From Notamacropus eugenii (taxonomy: Eukaryota > Chordata > Mammalia > Diprotodontia > Macropodidae), in NCBI RefSeq assembly GCF_028372415.1, contig NC_092876.1:63454885-63518884 (forward strand): a DNA stretch of 64,000 nt. The letters are read 5' to 3'. Below, in pieces: positions 34,485-44,925 of this stretch. The notes beneath the pieces are model-generated. The model was not told the DNA's origin. It saw only the letters and a list, made by a program, of their open reading frames with translations, and searched no databases. The position numbers were made by a program, and so were the translations under genes. Positions within the stretch are counted from its first letter, which is position 1; every line of letters starts with the position of its first letter.

Positions 34485-34794
34485 TTTTCTACTCTTCCCT
34501 GTTACAGTCCCCTTGGGGTCCAGCTATGGTTGATGCTAAGAAGCACAATGAATGACTGCAGAGAGGAGGCAGGAGAGAGGTTCCCTCATGCTATGGATCC
34601 CTTCTGTCCAACCACTTCTAAGACAGAGATGCCAGCTCCTTGGAGGAAACTACCTCCCAAAAGGCAGTTAGGAAGACCCTTCTTCTCTGGTTTCTTCCCA
34701 AGATATTCTCCATCTCCTGCCTCCAGGGGGTCAATCAATCAATCAACCAATATGTGCTAGGTACAGCTCTACTTTGGCTGTGCTGATAAATGCA

Positions 34795-34985
34795 GAATCA
34801 AAATCACAGAATGACAGAATGTCAGGATTGGAAGGGATCTCACAACACAGAATGTGAGAATTAGAAGGGATCTTCGAAATCACCAAAATAATCCAACTGG
34901 TTATTATAGATTATAGGATTAAAGATTATAGGATAGACAGCTAGAAGGGGCATTGGATATTTAGTCCAACCTTCTCCTAAGAGAG
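34795..34985 (-). repeat. SINE end with about 33-bp tandem units
   Basis: Two imperfect units, 'acagaatgtcaggattggaa gggatctc' and 'acagaatgtgagaattagaa gggatctt', are followed by MIR-like antisense text ('gacagctagaaggggcattg', 'agtccaaccttctcctaag'). The units are the reverse complement of the SINE tail seen at 25560-25678. Confidence 0.55.
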
Positions 34986-34989
34986 AGGA

Positions 34990-35160
34990 GCATGACTAGA
35001 GTCATACGGTTGCTGTCCTTTGCTCTCAAACAGGACCAAAATGACATCACTACGCTAGAGTCAAGTTTCAGCGCGTCCGACTGTGGATGATCAGACCAAT
35101 ATGAGCTCGGAATGCTCTACCACAGGTCGAGCACAAATAGCCCATATTTAGAGTCCTAGC
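34990..35160 (-). mobile_element. 3' end of a LINE with a finger-like C-terminus
   Basis: The minus strand reads GYLCSTCGRAFRAHIGLIIH followed by SRTR, then a stop: a C-x2-C ... H-type terminal motif with 12 residues between the second Cys and the first His. The fragment at 51108-51425 is the same family. From recall of similar vertebrate LINE proteins ending (K)VSLKDFSVNPESW...C..CGR.F..RIGL.SH.RTH, I infer a non-LTR retrotransposon, clade unassigned. Confidence 0.55.
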
Positions 35161-35924
35161 AAGTGGCAGAGCCAGCATTCAAACACAGGGCTTTTGGCTC
35201 CAGGGGCAAGGGATTGTTCCACCACATACCAATGGCTCCAAGTGTGCCAGTCGCTGATAATGCCAATGGTCTGAAACAATGGCAGTCCCAATTCTTCTCT
35301 GTGGCCTGTTTCCTTGGCTGTGCCCAACCATTACTCAGAAAGGACTCTGCTAAGTAATTGTTCTCCCACAGGAGGATGGTCAGAAGGACTAGTTATGACT
35401 CATTAAATGTATTTAAAAAACAAATGAAAACAAAACAAAACCTAACAAACTAATGTGCTCAGTGCTGGCTCAACAGAAAGGCACTCAGCAGCCAGAGAAA
35501 AAGAGAATTATGAGAAGCCACCTTCATTCTACCGGTTTGTCCAGGTCTCACCATGCTTTGCACACTTGCCATCTAGGTCATCTAATTTCCCTGGAGCTCT
35601 GCATAGAAGGTTCCTCTGCCTGCTCCTGGCAGCTACTTTGGGAAAACTTAATCGCTATTTCCAAGGGTGACTGACTCTTGACCTGAAAAGAGCCACAAAG
35701 GAGTGGGGAGAGGGGAGGGTGGGAAAGAGAAAGAGAAGCCACAGTGAGCACAGAAGGAATCACACCCGTGTGGACTGGTCCAAATGACATTACAGAGAAA
35801 ACGCACAGGGAGCTCAGGGGAATGATCCCCCAAAGAGAGAACAGAGCAAGTGATAATAATCCAGCTCCAACTCCTGACATTGGAAGAACTTAGCCAAGCT
35901 CCAAGAAAGTCGCAGAACAAAGAT
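35161..35924. other. Repeat-poor intronic stretch
   Basis: No exon or transposon recognised, apart from a short CAAAACAAAA run near 35410-35450. Confidence 0.45.
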
Positions 35925-36215
35925 CAAAGTACCATAGATTTCAAACTGGAAAAGCACATGAAAGCCATTGGAAGGGGAGGCATCAAAGGTTAAATGACTA
36001 GCCCAGGATCACACAACTAATATCTGAAGGAGGTGAGATCTGAACCTAGATTATCCTGACCCCAAGTTCAGAGCTCTATGTACTATATCAAGCTAGAAGG
36101 GGTGTGGTTTTAGGAAGCAATAAGATTATGGGGCCCTGGAAGGAAATCTACCTGGAAGATAATCTAATTTAATATCCTCATTTTATGGATGAAGAAACTG
36201 AGGACCAGAGAGGCA
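35925..36215 (-). mobile_element. Two adjacent MIR-type SINE remnants
   Basis: First: 'atttcaaactggaaaagcac', 'ggttaaatgactagcccagg atcacac' and 'gagatctgaacctagattat'. Second (36135-36215): 'cctcattttatggatgaaga aactgaggacc'. Both antisense. Confidence 0.6.
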
Positions 36216-36405
36216 TGGTTAACTAGTGGGAAAAAGCAATGGGTTTGGAGTCAGAGGACATGAATTTCAATCTTGATTCTGCAACTTATTACCTGTGAAA
36301 CTTGGAGCAAGATCCCTTCTCTGGTCCTCAATTTCTTTAGCGGTAAAATGAAAGGAAAGGACTAGATGACCTCTAAGCTCCTCCTAGCTCTAATGATGAC
36401 ATTAA
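36216..36405 (+). mobile_element. MIR/CORE-type SINE
   Basis: 'ggtttggagtcagaggacat', 'attacctgtgaaacttggag', 'ctcaatttctttagcggtaa' and 'gactagatgacctctaagct'. Confidence 0.7.
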
Positions 36406-36499
36406 GTGAGTAAGGCAATAAAAAAAGGTATGAGAGGCATTGAAAATAACAGATGTGGAATTTGAACGTAGGCCCTCAGGCTCCAAGTCTTGTGCCTTT

Positions 36500-36624
36500 C
36501 TGTTGATCAAAGGATTAAGAGCTGGAAGAGACCTCTCCAAAGTCACATTACAGACCATGCATTTCAACTCCTACATTTAACAAAGAGGAAACTGAAGCCT
36601 AGGTTAAATGGCTTACCTGATATT

Positions 36625-36666
<42 letters not shown>

Positions 36667-36930
36667 GCTTACATTTATATAGCACCTACTGTGTTCCAGA
36701 CACTGCACTAAGTACTCTACACATATTATTTCATTTGGTCCTCAAAACACCTCTGCTAGGTTTGTTATAGGTACTGTTACCTCCATTTTACAATTGAGGG
36801 AAACTGAGGCAACAGAATTTTAGCAGATGTTAAGTGACTTGCCCAAGGTCCCACAGCTAGTAAGCGTCTAAACCAGATTGCAACATATGTCTTTCTGATT
36901 CCAGTCCACCGTACCACCTAGCTGCCTCAT
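36500..36930 (-). mobile_element. MIR-type SINEs with an internal (ATC)14 tract
   Basis: A short antisense remnant (36505-36610, 'aagagctggaagagacctct', 'aaagaggaaactgaagcc') is followed by a near-complete antisense copy: 'gcttacatttatatagcacc', 'tgcactaagtactctacaca', 'cattttacaattgaggg', 'aagtgacttgcccaaggtcc', to 'gtaccacctagctgcctcat'. The ATC run at 36625-36666 lies just outside its head. Confidence 0.75.
36625..36666 (+). repeat. (ATC)14 microsatellite
   Basis: Forty-two bases of uninterrupted ATC, next to an antisense MIR. Confidence 0.95.
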
Positions 36931-37011
36931 ACCTGGTCACAAATCTAGAGCCAGGTCCTGGGATTACAGATGGACACTGCAGTGTCCAGGGTTCTTTCCT
37001 CAAAACCACCC

Positions 37012-38552
37012 TAGTTCAGAACTCACTATTTGACAAAAAGTGCTGGGAAATCTGAAAAGCAGTTTGGCAGAAACCTAGGGCTAGACCAACATCTCACACC
37101 AAGATAAGGTCAAAAAGGGGTATGTGATTTGTATATAAAGGATGTTATCATAAGCAAATTAGGGGAGCGTGGGAAAAAATGACCTGTCAGAACTATGGAT
37201 AAGGGAAGAATTTATGACCAAACTAGAGAGAGAGATCATTATCAGATGTAAAATGGATAATTTTGATTACATGAAATTAAAAAGATCTTGTACAACAAAA
37301 ACCAACAAAGCCAAGATTAGAAAGAAAGCAGAAAACTTGAGGGGAAGTTTTATAGCAAGTTTCTCTGATAAAGGCCTCATCTCTCAAAGATATAGAGAAC
37401 TGAGTCAAATTACTAAGAATACAAGTCATTCCCCAGTTGATAAATGGTCAAAGGATATGAACAGAAGAAAAAAATCAAAGTAATCTATAGTCACATGGAA
37501 AAAATGCTCTAAATCACTATTGATTAAAGACATGCAAATTAAAACAATTATGAGGTGCCACCTCACATCTATCAGATTGGTAATTATGACAGAAAAGGAA
37601 AATGACAAATGCTGGAAAAATAAGGAAAACTCAGGACGCTAATGCACTGTTGGTGGAGTTGTGAACTGATCCAACCATTCTGGAGAGTAATTTGGAACTA
37701 TGACCAAAGGGCTATAAAACTGTTTGTATCTGACCCAGCAGTACCACTGTTTGTTGTTCAGTCACATCCAACTCTTCCATTTGGGATTTTCCTTGACAAA
37801 GATAATGGAGTGGTTTGCCATTTCCTTCTCCAGCTCATTTTATAGATGAGGAAATTGAAACAAACAGGGGTAAGGAACATAGCTAACTAGGAAAGAGAAC
37901 AAAGACAAAGGAAAAGGACCTATATGTACAGAAATATTTAAAGCAGTTCTTTTTGCTGTGGCAAAGAACTGGAAATTGAGAAGATGCCCATCAATTGGGG
38001 AATGGCTAAACAAGCTGTAGAATATGAATGGAATGGAATGCTACTGTGCTACGATGATGAGCCTGAAGATTTCAGAAAAACCTGAGAAGACTTCTATGAA
38101 CTGATGCAAAGTGAAGTAAGCAGAACCAGAACACTGCACACATCAACAGCAATGCTGTACAATGATCAACTGTGAATGATTTAGTTATTCTGATCCAAGA
38201 TAATTCAAAATGACTTATGATGAAAATGTTATTAACCTCCAGAAAAAGAAAAGAGTGTGAATGCAGATGGAAGCATGCTTAGAAAAAACAAAACAAAACA
38301 AACCAACTTATTTTTCTTGTACTTTTTTTTTTTTACAATAGCTAATATAGAAATATGGTTTGTATGACGGCACATGTATAATCTATATCAAATTGCTTGC
38401 CTTCTCAAGGAAGGGGGAAGGAGGGAAAAAGAGAATTTGGAACTCAAAAGTTTTCAAAATGAATTTAAGATTTTTTTTTACATGTAACTAAAAATATTTA
38501 ACAAAATAAGTAAAAATATATTGGGGAAAAATTACAATAAATATATTTTTTA
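37012..38552 (+). mobile_element. 5'-truncated L1 LINE with flanking duplications
   Basis: An end of L1 ORF2 followed by 3'UTR. Readable pieces: FSDKGLISQRYRELSQ and DKWSKDMNR near 37355-37465, LHCWWSCELIQPFW near 37642-37690, then 'cccatcaattggggaatggc', matching the known ORF2 C-terminal blocks. The 3'UTR shares 'caaattgcttgccttctcaa' with other copies. AAAACCACCC repeats exactly at 37002-37011 and 38553-38562, giving the target-site duplication. Stops and frameshifts are present, so it is dead. A MAR1-type SINE is nested at about 37750-37885. Confidence 0.85.
37750..37885 (-). mobile_element. MAR1-type CORE-SINE nested in L1
   Basis: Antisense order: 'gttcagtcacatccaactct', 'atttgggattttccttgaca', 'ggagtggtttgccatttcct tctccagctcattttat', 'gatgaggaaattgaaac'. 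The L1 text continues on both sides. Confidence 0.8.
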
Positions 38553-38589
38553 AAAACCACCCCTGTCCTAGGGAAGATTCAAATGTATC

Positions 38590-38810
38590 CCAATTTCTAC
38601 ATCTGGAAAATGAGGCTAATATTTCCCCTCACCCCTGCCTCATAAAATTGAAGACCATGTGGGATAATGCATGTCAAATGTTCTGTAAACTACATAGTAT
38701 TCTTCAAATCTGAGGCTACCTCCACCTCATTATTATCCCAGAGCCTTAAGGAAGACATGAACCATCTAGTCTAACCCCTACCTTTGCCTGAGGGGACACT
38801 GAGCCACAGA
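38590..38810. mobile_element. Two short MIR-type fragments
   Basis: A sense 3' end at 38590-38705 ('ttctacatctggaaaatgag', 'gtcaaatgttctgtaaacta') and an antisense core at 38730-38810 ('ctagtctaacccctaccttt', 'ggacactgagccacagagag'). Confidence 0.55.
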
Positions 38811-38879
38811 GAGGTCGGTCAGCTGGGAGGACTCCAGCACTCCTGCTCCTGACTTGAGGAAAGAAGCTACGCTGTGAAC

Positions 38880-39040
38880 AGGAAAGAACAGTAGAGGTTT
38901 CCATTTAAATCCAGGCTCAGAACTTAAACCAGCTATGGAACCAGGAGCACTCATTTCACCTCCCTTTGTTTCCCCATCTATAAAACAGAAGTGAAGCATA
39001 AATCCTGAAGCACTTTAAAAACATGGGTTATAACTAGGAG
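38880..39040 (+). mobile_element. MIR-type SINE, decayed
   Basis: 'atttaaatccaggctcagaa', 'cctttgtttccccatctata aaacagaag' and 'cctgaagcactttaaaaaca'. Confidence 0.55.
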
Positions 39041-39764
39041 TTAAGTGCCCATAGGCTCAGAGGAGAGATCCCCTTGCTCAGAACAAGAGGAGGGAACAAG
39101 TCTGTTCTTGTCTGTAAGTCTAGCCTCTGGTCTTGGCAAGAAGCAGGCTGAGACCACGCTATGTCAGAGGAATCAGCACTCTCTGTCTTGGAAAGGCCCT
39201 CCACTATGATGCAGAAGAGTCCCTGCTATTGCCCAAAAGAGACTTCCTGGGATTCTAAGTCAAACCCAAAGGACCAGACAGGAAGGCAAGCCTCAGATAC
39301 TCATGGCTAGAGCTAGGAGGGTACCCACCTAGAAATATCCACTGATATCACTTGGAAGAGGGGATAGGGCAATGGGGAAGAGGAGGCCTACATCCAAGTT
39401 GACAGACGACATCATTGTATGGGAACTGGTGCTGAGAAACTACGATTCACATTTATAATCCGTCTCCAAACCCATAAGGGACTCCCTTGCAATTAAGCAA
39501 GTGTCCCAGTCTTACAAACACTCCAGGGCCCTTAGGCTACCCTTCGGAGACTTCATTCTTCAAGGTTGCCAAGAAGAAACTTTAAGCTGGTGGCAGCTGG
39601 TGACAAACGTCTAGAGTGAAGGGGCATCCCAGTGTAATTGCTCCCAACCAGCACCCTAGAGCCGGCATCGAAGACTGCATTATAACGTAAGATAAAGGGA
39701 TAGGATTAGAAAAAAGGAAAACTGACAGATGATGAAGTAAAGCCTTAGGCCCGGAGCCAAAGCC
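39041..39764. other. Repeat-poor intronic stretch
   Basis: No gene or transposon recognised. Confidence 0.45.
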
Positions 39765-39960
39765 AGTAATAATAGCTGACATTTATGTAGCATTTTATGG
39801 TCTACTAAGTGCTTTACGCATTATTAAATTTGCTGCTCGTAATGATCCTGCGAGGTAAGTAGAGCCATTACTATGATTCCAACTTTACTGGTAAAGGAAA
39901 CTGAGGCCCCAAGAGGTGACATACGGGGTTTACCTCTGGGTCGCACCCAACACTGATAAT
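39765..39960 (-). mobile_element. MIR-type SINE
   Basis: 'aatagctgacatttatgtag', 'ctactaagtgctttacgcat', 'aactttactggtaaaggaaa ctgaggccccaagagg'. Confidence 0.7.
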
Positions 39961-40155
39961 CGGAGGATGGGTTCAAAGGAAAGGAGGCCAACCACAACGA
40001 GAAGGGACTCGAGATCCTGGCCTCTGAGGACTGGCTGAAGGAATTAAGGAGCCTGGAGAAGAAAACACTTAGGTGAACATGTTAACTGTCAGTAGTCATT
40101 GGAAGGGCTGTCATGTGGAAAAGGGATTAAAGGGTTCTGCTTGGTCTTAGAGTCT

Positions 40156-41402
40156 CCCAAGCCGGTTCATTATCCCTCATATCCCTTAAGTGTGGGTGTT
40201 CCCCAGTTTTCTGTCTTTGGCTCCCTTCTCCCTCTGTACTCTTCACCAGATAGCCAGAGGTCAACATCACATGCACTCAACATATCTAAAACTAAACTGT
40301 TCATCTTCCCCACCCTTCACTCTCAAAATTCTGTCCTCATCCATTTCAGTCATTTTCAGTTGTGTCTGACTCTCCTCGACCCCATTTGGTGTTTTCTTGG
40401 CAAAAATACTGGAGTGGTTTGTAATTTCCTTCTCCAGCTCATTTTACAGATGAGGAAACTGAGGCAAATAGGATTAAATGACTTGCCCAGGGTCACCCAG
40501 CTAGTAAGTGTCTGAGCCCATATTTGAACTCAGGAAAATGAATCTTCCTGACTCCAGGCATGGCGCTCTATGTACTATGGCTCCATCTAGCTGCCCTCTT
40601 CCAGACTTTCCTTAATCTATTGAAGGTACCACTATCCTCCCAGTGTCTCAGGCTCATAATCCCAGCACTACTCGTCTCTTTTCTCTCACCCCATGTGAGA
40701 GAGAGTCAGTTTCTATTTTTGTATTCACAAAATCTCTGTGTCCAGCATCTTGCCTGGATTATTACAACAACCTCCTAATTGGATTCTCTAACTCCAATCT
40801 CTCAACACTCCACTCCATCCACCATTGCCAAAATCATTTTCCTTAACCGCAGATCTGACCAGATGACTCTCCTACTCAACCATCTCCAACAGCTTCCTGT
40901 TGCTTCTAGAATAAAACCCAGAAACTCCTGGGTTCATTTTTTAAAGCCTTCCCCATATCTTTCCATCCTCACTGGATGTTATTCCTCCTCCTGGAGTCTG
41001 TGATCTAACCAAAACTGGCCTTGTATTTTCTCTGTTCCTTATATACAATGTTCCCTTCTCCTGTCTCTATGATTCAGCGCTGGCCATCCCCCATGCATGG
41101 AATGTCCACCCTCCTTACCTCTGCCTGCATCTCTCTCCCTTTTAGATGAATCCCATACAACAACCTCCCTGCATGTATCCTTTCATAATTCCAACTGCTA
41201 GTGCCAATCTACCTTATTTTTTACTATCTTATATATACTTGTATTTGCTAATTTTATATTTATGCAATGTATTTATATATGTACTTGTCTCTCCCATTGT
41301 CATACAAGATTCTTGTGAATAAGGACTATTTCTTTCTCTGTACTTGTACCCCAGTGCCTGGCACTTACTTAGTAAGAAATTAATAAATACTTATAGATTA
41401 AT
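40156..41402 (+). mobile_element. L2 LINE nested in L3, itself carrying a SINE
   Basis: Broken L2 reverse-transcriptase frames: GVPQFSVFGSLLPLYSSP near 40193-40250, HALNISKTKLFIF near 40270-40310, then 'LDYYNNLLIGFSNSNL', NRRSDQMTLLLNHLQQL and VASRIK (40755-40910), and a 3' end 'ccagtgcctggcacttactt agtaagaaattaataaat'. A MAR1-type SINE interrupts it at about 40335-40605. Confidence 0.85.
40335..40605 (-). mobile_element. MAR1-type CORE-SINE nested in L2
   Basis: A full antisense copy: 'cattttcagttgtgtctgac', 'accccatttggtgttttctt', 'actggagtggtttgtaattt', 'cagatgaggaaactgaggca', 'gacttgcccagggtcaccca', 'gagcccatatttgaactcag', to 'actatggctccatctagctg'. Confidence 0.88.
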
Positions 41403-41654
41403 TGATGGGCAGAATGAGAAGCAATATGATAAACAGAGCTTTAGTACAGATTGTGTTCTGATATAAGGAAAGACTTCCTAAGAAGTAGAATGGAGCCATT
41501 CTAAATGAAGTTGCCTGTCTTGGGAAGTAATGAGTTTCCTCTTACTGGAGGTCACCAAGCAAAGAAAGGATGAGCTTTGCTGAGGATGCTGGCAGAGGGT
41601 TCTCACATCAGGCATTGGGTAGAACGAGTGGTCCCTGTGATGTCTGTGATAGTA

Positions 41655-41830
41655 CCCAACCCACCAGGAGTCAGAGGACAGGAGAATGAATCCCAGCTCG
41701 GTTATTTACAATGGGTGGCCTTGGGGCCAAGTCTCTTCAACTCTTCTGAAATCAATTTCTTCCTCTTTAAAATGAGGGGACAGAACTAGAGGAGCCCTAA
41801 GATAGCCTGAAATTCTAAATCCTATGAAAA
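41655..41830 (+). mobile_element. MIR/CORE-type SINE
   Basis: 'ggagtcagaggacaggagaa', 'cttggggccaagtctcttca', 'ttcttcctctttaaaatgag' and 'gatagcctgaaattctaaat'. Confidence 0.65.
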
Positions 41831-42590
41831 TACCTGTTCTACTCAACTCACTGGGATGCCAGGAGAAGCAAATTCATGCACACGTAACAGGTTCCACTGC
41901 AGGAGTGTTGTCTGTCCTCAGGGACTCCCGCGGTTCCTGCAGCACTGGCAGTAGTATCTTTACGTGGTTTTCCAGAAAGGTGCATCCAGGGCTCTGACGG
42001 TACCATCCCCCATACCCATCTCCCTAAAGAGCTGGCATGCTGCTCTGCCTAGAACCAAACATGGCCTAGGGGTCTTATCCCTTCAAAACAGGAAGGGATC
42101 ACTGCCAAAAAGCAAACAAACAGGAACTGCAGACAGTCCCAGTTTGTTCTGAAGCTGTCAGCTCTCCTTCCGGACTCCTAAGAGGGAGCCCCACGGAGCC
42201 ATCCAACCTCCAGGCTCTATAGGACCTGCAAGCCATGCCTCCCTACTAGACAGTACATGCCATCAGATGCATTAATTAATAGGTTGCAATGCTCCCACTA
42301 TTTACCCCCCAATCTCCCAGCATCACCAGGACCTTGCCCAAACATGGTGCTTGATATAAAGACTTGCATTAGCTTGGTGCTAAATATTACCTTCCTCTTG
42401 TCTCCACAGAGCACGCTCTGACCCCTTAATGGAAGGTGCACCCTTCCATGCCTCAGATTCTCCACTTGGTCAAGAAGAGTATTGGTTTCTTCTTTTCTAC
42501 CCTAGGCTTGCCAACACACAGCCTCATCTTCCCCTCTTCTCAGCTATCTCTTTTGCAGTTTCTCCGGTAACTAACATCATACTGTACTAT
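41831..42590. other. Repeat-poor intronic stretch
   Basis: No exon, RNA gene or transposon recognised. Confidence 0.45.
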
Positions 42591-42594
42591 TTCG

Positions 42595-43765
42595 ATCTGA
42601 AAAGATTGTATAGGCACTGGGGAGACAGGTACAAAGAATGAAATGACCTCTATTCACAAAGGGTTTATGTACTCTCCTGGGGGAGACAACAATGCTATAT
42701 ATTTATACACATATAAATATATAGCATGAATATAAGGGGAATACACACATATATGAAGACATGCACACACACAACAGTTTAAAACAAGATTGTTTGAGAG
42801 AGAGGGTACTTGCAGTTGGAGTCAGGAAAAGATTTGTGCAGAGAGGACGGTGGTTGAGATTCATATAAAAAGAAGAGACAGCATGAGGTAGAAGTGTGCA
42901 TTCCATGCATTGGGGCCAGGAGGGCCAGTGCTAAAGCAAAGAGAGAGAAGTGACAAAGAGACAAAAGCACTCTGGCTGCATCACAGAGTGGAGACAGGCT
43001 GGGTTCGGGTTGTGTAGGGTTTTAAATGTTGAATACAGGAGTTTCTGTGTTCTGTTCCAGAAGCAGTAGGCAGCCTCTGGAGATGGTTGAGTGGAGGAGT
43101 CATCTGGTCAGATCTGCGGTTAAGGAAAATAACTTTGGCAGTGGTGGGTAGGGTGGACTAGAGTGTTGAGAGCCTTGAGTTAGAGAATCCAATTAGAAGA
43201 TTGTTGTAATAATCCAGGCAAGAGGTGATGAAGTCCTGAGCGAAGGTGGTAGCCTTGTGAGTGAGGAGAGACTTGGACGCAAGAGATGTTGTGAAAAGAG
43301 AAACAGCAAGGTTTGGCAACTGACTGGATACAGGAGGTGAAGGAGAAAAGACGAGGGTAATGCTGAGATTATAAGCCTAAACCATTGGAAGGAAGGTGGT
43401 ACCTTCGATAGAAATAGGGGAGTTTGGAAGAGGGTAAGATTTGTTCAGTTTTAGAAATGTTGGCTTTAAGATGTCTCCAAGACATCCAGTCTGAAATGCT
43501 CAAAAGACAACTGGTGACAGAAGTACGAAACTCAGTGAAAAGACAAGAGTAGGGAGGGAAGGAGGGACAGAGAGAGGAAAGAGAGACAGAAACAAGGAGC
43601 GAGGAAGGGAAGGAGGGAGGAAAGGAAGGGGAGAAAGAGAGGAAGGAGAGAGGGAGAGGGAGACAGGTATAGAGCTACTGGAGCCTTGGGAAGCACCCAT
43701 ATTTTGAGAGCATGACGTGCAGGATAAGCCAACAAAGGGAACTAAGAAGGAAGAATTCTCCATCT
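42595..43765 (-). mobile_element. L2 LINE, long antisense remnant
   Basis: Reads antisense through the L2 3' half: 'gggggagacaacaatgctat', 'tgtagggttttaaatgttga', 'gcctctggagatggttgagt', 'tggtcagatctgcggttaag', 'attgttgtaataatccaggc', 'ttgttcagttttagaaatgt tggctttaagatgtctccaa gacatccag' and, past a GA-rich tract, 'gagccttgggaagcacccat'. No frame is preserved. Confidence 0.85.
43548..43672 (+). repeat. GA/GGAA-rich low-complexity tract inside L2
   Basis: Imperfect purine-only tract of gagag/ggaag units. Confidence 0.9.
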
Positions 43766-43789
43766 TCATTCTGCCCTAGTCAGAAAACA

Positions 43790-44075
43790 CATGTGGTACT
43801 GAATTCAGTTCCAGGTGACCAATTTTAGGGAGGCTGAATCATGTCCAGAGGAGAACCACTAGGCTGATGATGGGTCTTAGAGACCATGTTATCCATGAAA
43901 TGAACAAAGGAACTGAAATGCATAGCCTGGATGGAGGGAATCTGATAGCCACCTTTCAGAATATGGAGGTAATTAAAGTAGAGGATGGATTAGACACATT
44001 CCATGTAGCCCTTGAGTACAAAACAAGGCATGAAGGGTGGACATCACAAAGAGGCAGATAACAGCAAATAATACT
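43790..44075 (+). mobile_element. L3/CR1-clade LINE fragment
   Basis: 'gaattcagttccaggtgacc', 'gtccagaggagaaccactag', 'gatgggtcttagagaccatg' and 'atagccacctttcagaatat' follow the sense L3 3' order. Confidence 0.6.
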
Positions 44076-44925
44076 CTACATTTTGTCATTTTTATCTATC
44101 AAATACTTGTAGAGACAGGTAAAATCCCATTTACAAGGTGGAGTGTAGAAGAGCTGAGGCATTCCTTGTCAGAGATAACCACAGAATAACAAAATTTCAG
44201 AGTTGGAAGAATTTCTGCCCAAGACCAAGCACACACCTGAAAAAGAAACTCTGCTACAACATTTCCCTAACGTGGTCACCTTGTGTCTGTGTGATGACCT
44301 CCCAGGAAGAAGAAGGCATCAGTTCTCTGGTGGATCATTTCTCTCCCAGATGGATAACTTTAACTGTCAGGCTTACCCTTATATTGAACCTAAATTCTGT
44401 TTATTGACAACTTCTGCTCATCACTCCTGAGGCCCAGAAAAAGAAGTCACTCCCTCTTCCAGGTGACAGTCCCTCAAACACTTGAAAAGAGCACTCACGT
44501 TCTCTGAATTTCCTCCAGGATAAGGATTCCTGCTTCCTTTAGCCAGTCCTCATGAGATGGACTTAAGGCTCTTTATCACCTTGGTTGATATCACCTCGGA
44601 AACTCTCCAGCTTCTCAAGGTCCTTCCTAAGCTGTGGCACTAAGCACAAGGCTCCACATGTGCCCTCACTAGGGCAGAGGACTACGGACCTATCACCTAA
44701 AGTCTGGACTGGCTTTTTTTGGTGGCCACATGAAACTGTTGACTCATTAACCCCATACAGACATCTTAATTGATGTCTTACAATGTCTTCCCCATCTTGT
44801 ACTTGTGAGGTTGATTTCTGAATCCGGGTTCATTCTATCCCTATTAACTTTCATCTTGTTAGAGCAGACCCAATATTCTAGCCTGTCAAGAACTTTTTTG
44901 TGTGTCATGACCGTCATGAAGCGTG

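Larger units (their letters stand above)
40025..41635 (+). mobile_element. L3/CR1 LINE split by an L2 LINE
   Basis: L3 text at about 40025-40155 ('gagcctggagaagaaaacac', 'ggaagggctgtcatgtggaa', 'gggttctgcttggtcttaga') resumes in order at about 41403-41635 ('gggcagaatgagaagcaata', 'aaggaaagacttcctaagaa', 'ttactggaggtcaccaagc'). The DNA between is an L2, so the L2 landed in an older L3. Confidence 0.75.

Noticed and set aside
34229-34760. Open frames rich in Arg-Glu-Gly-Lys
   Set aside because: Produced by the (AAGGG)n microsatellite; not genes.
36490-36711. Poly-isoleucine open frame
   Set aside because: A translation of the (ATC)14 tract within MIR DNA. The poly-His frame at 54636-54917 is the same kind of artefact from (GAT)n.
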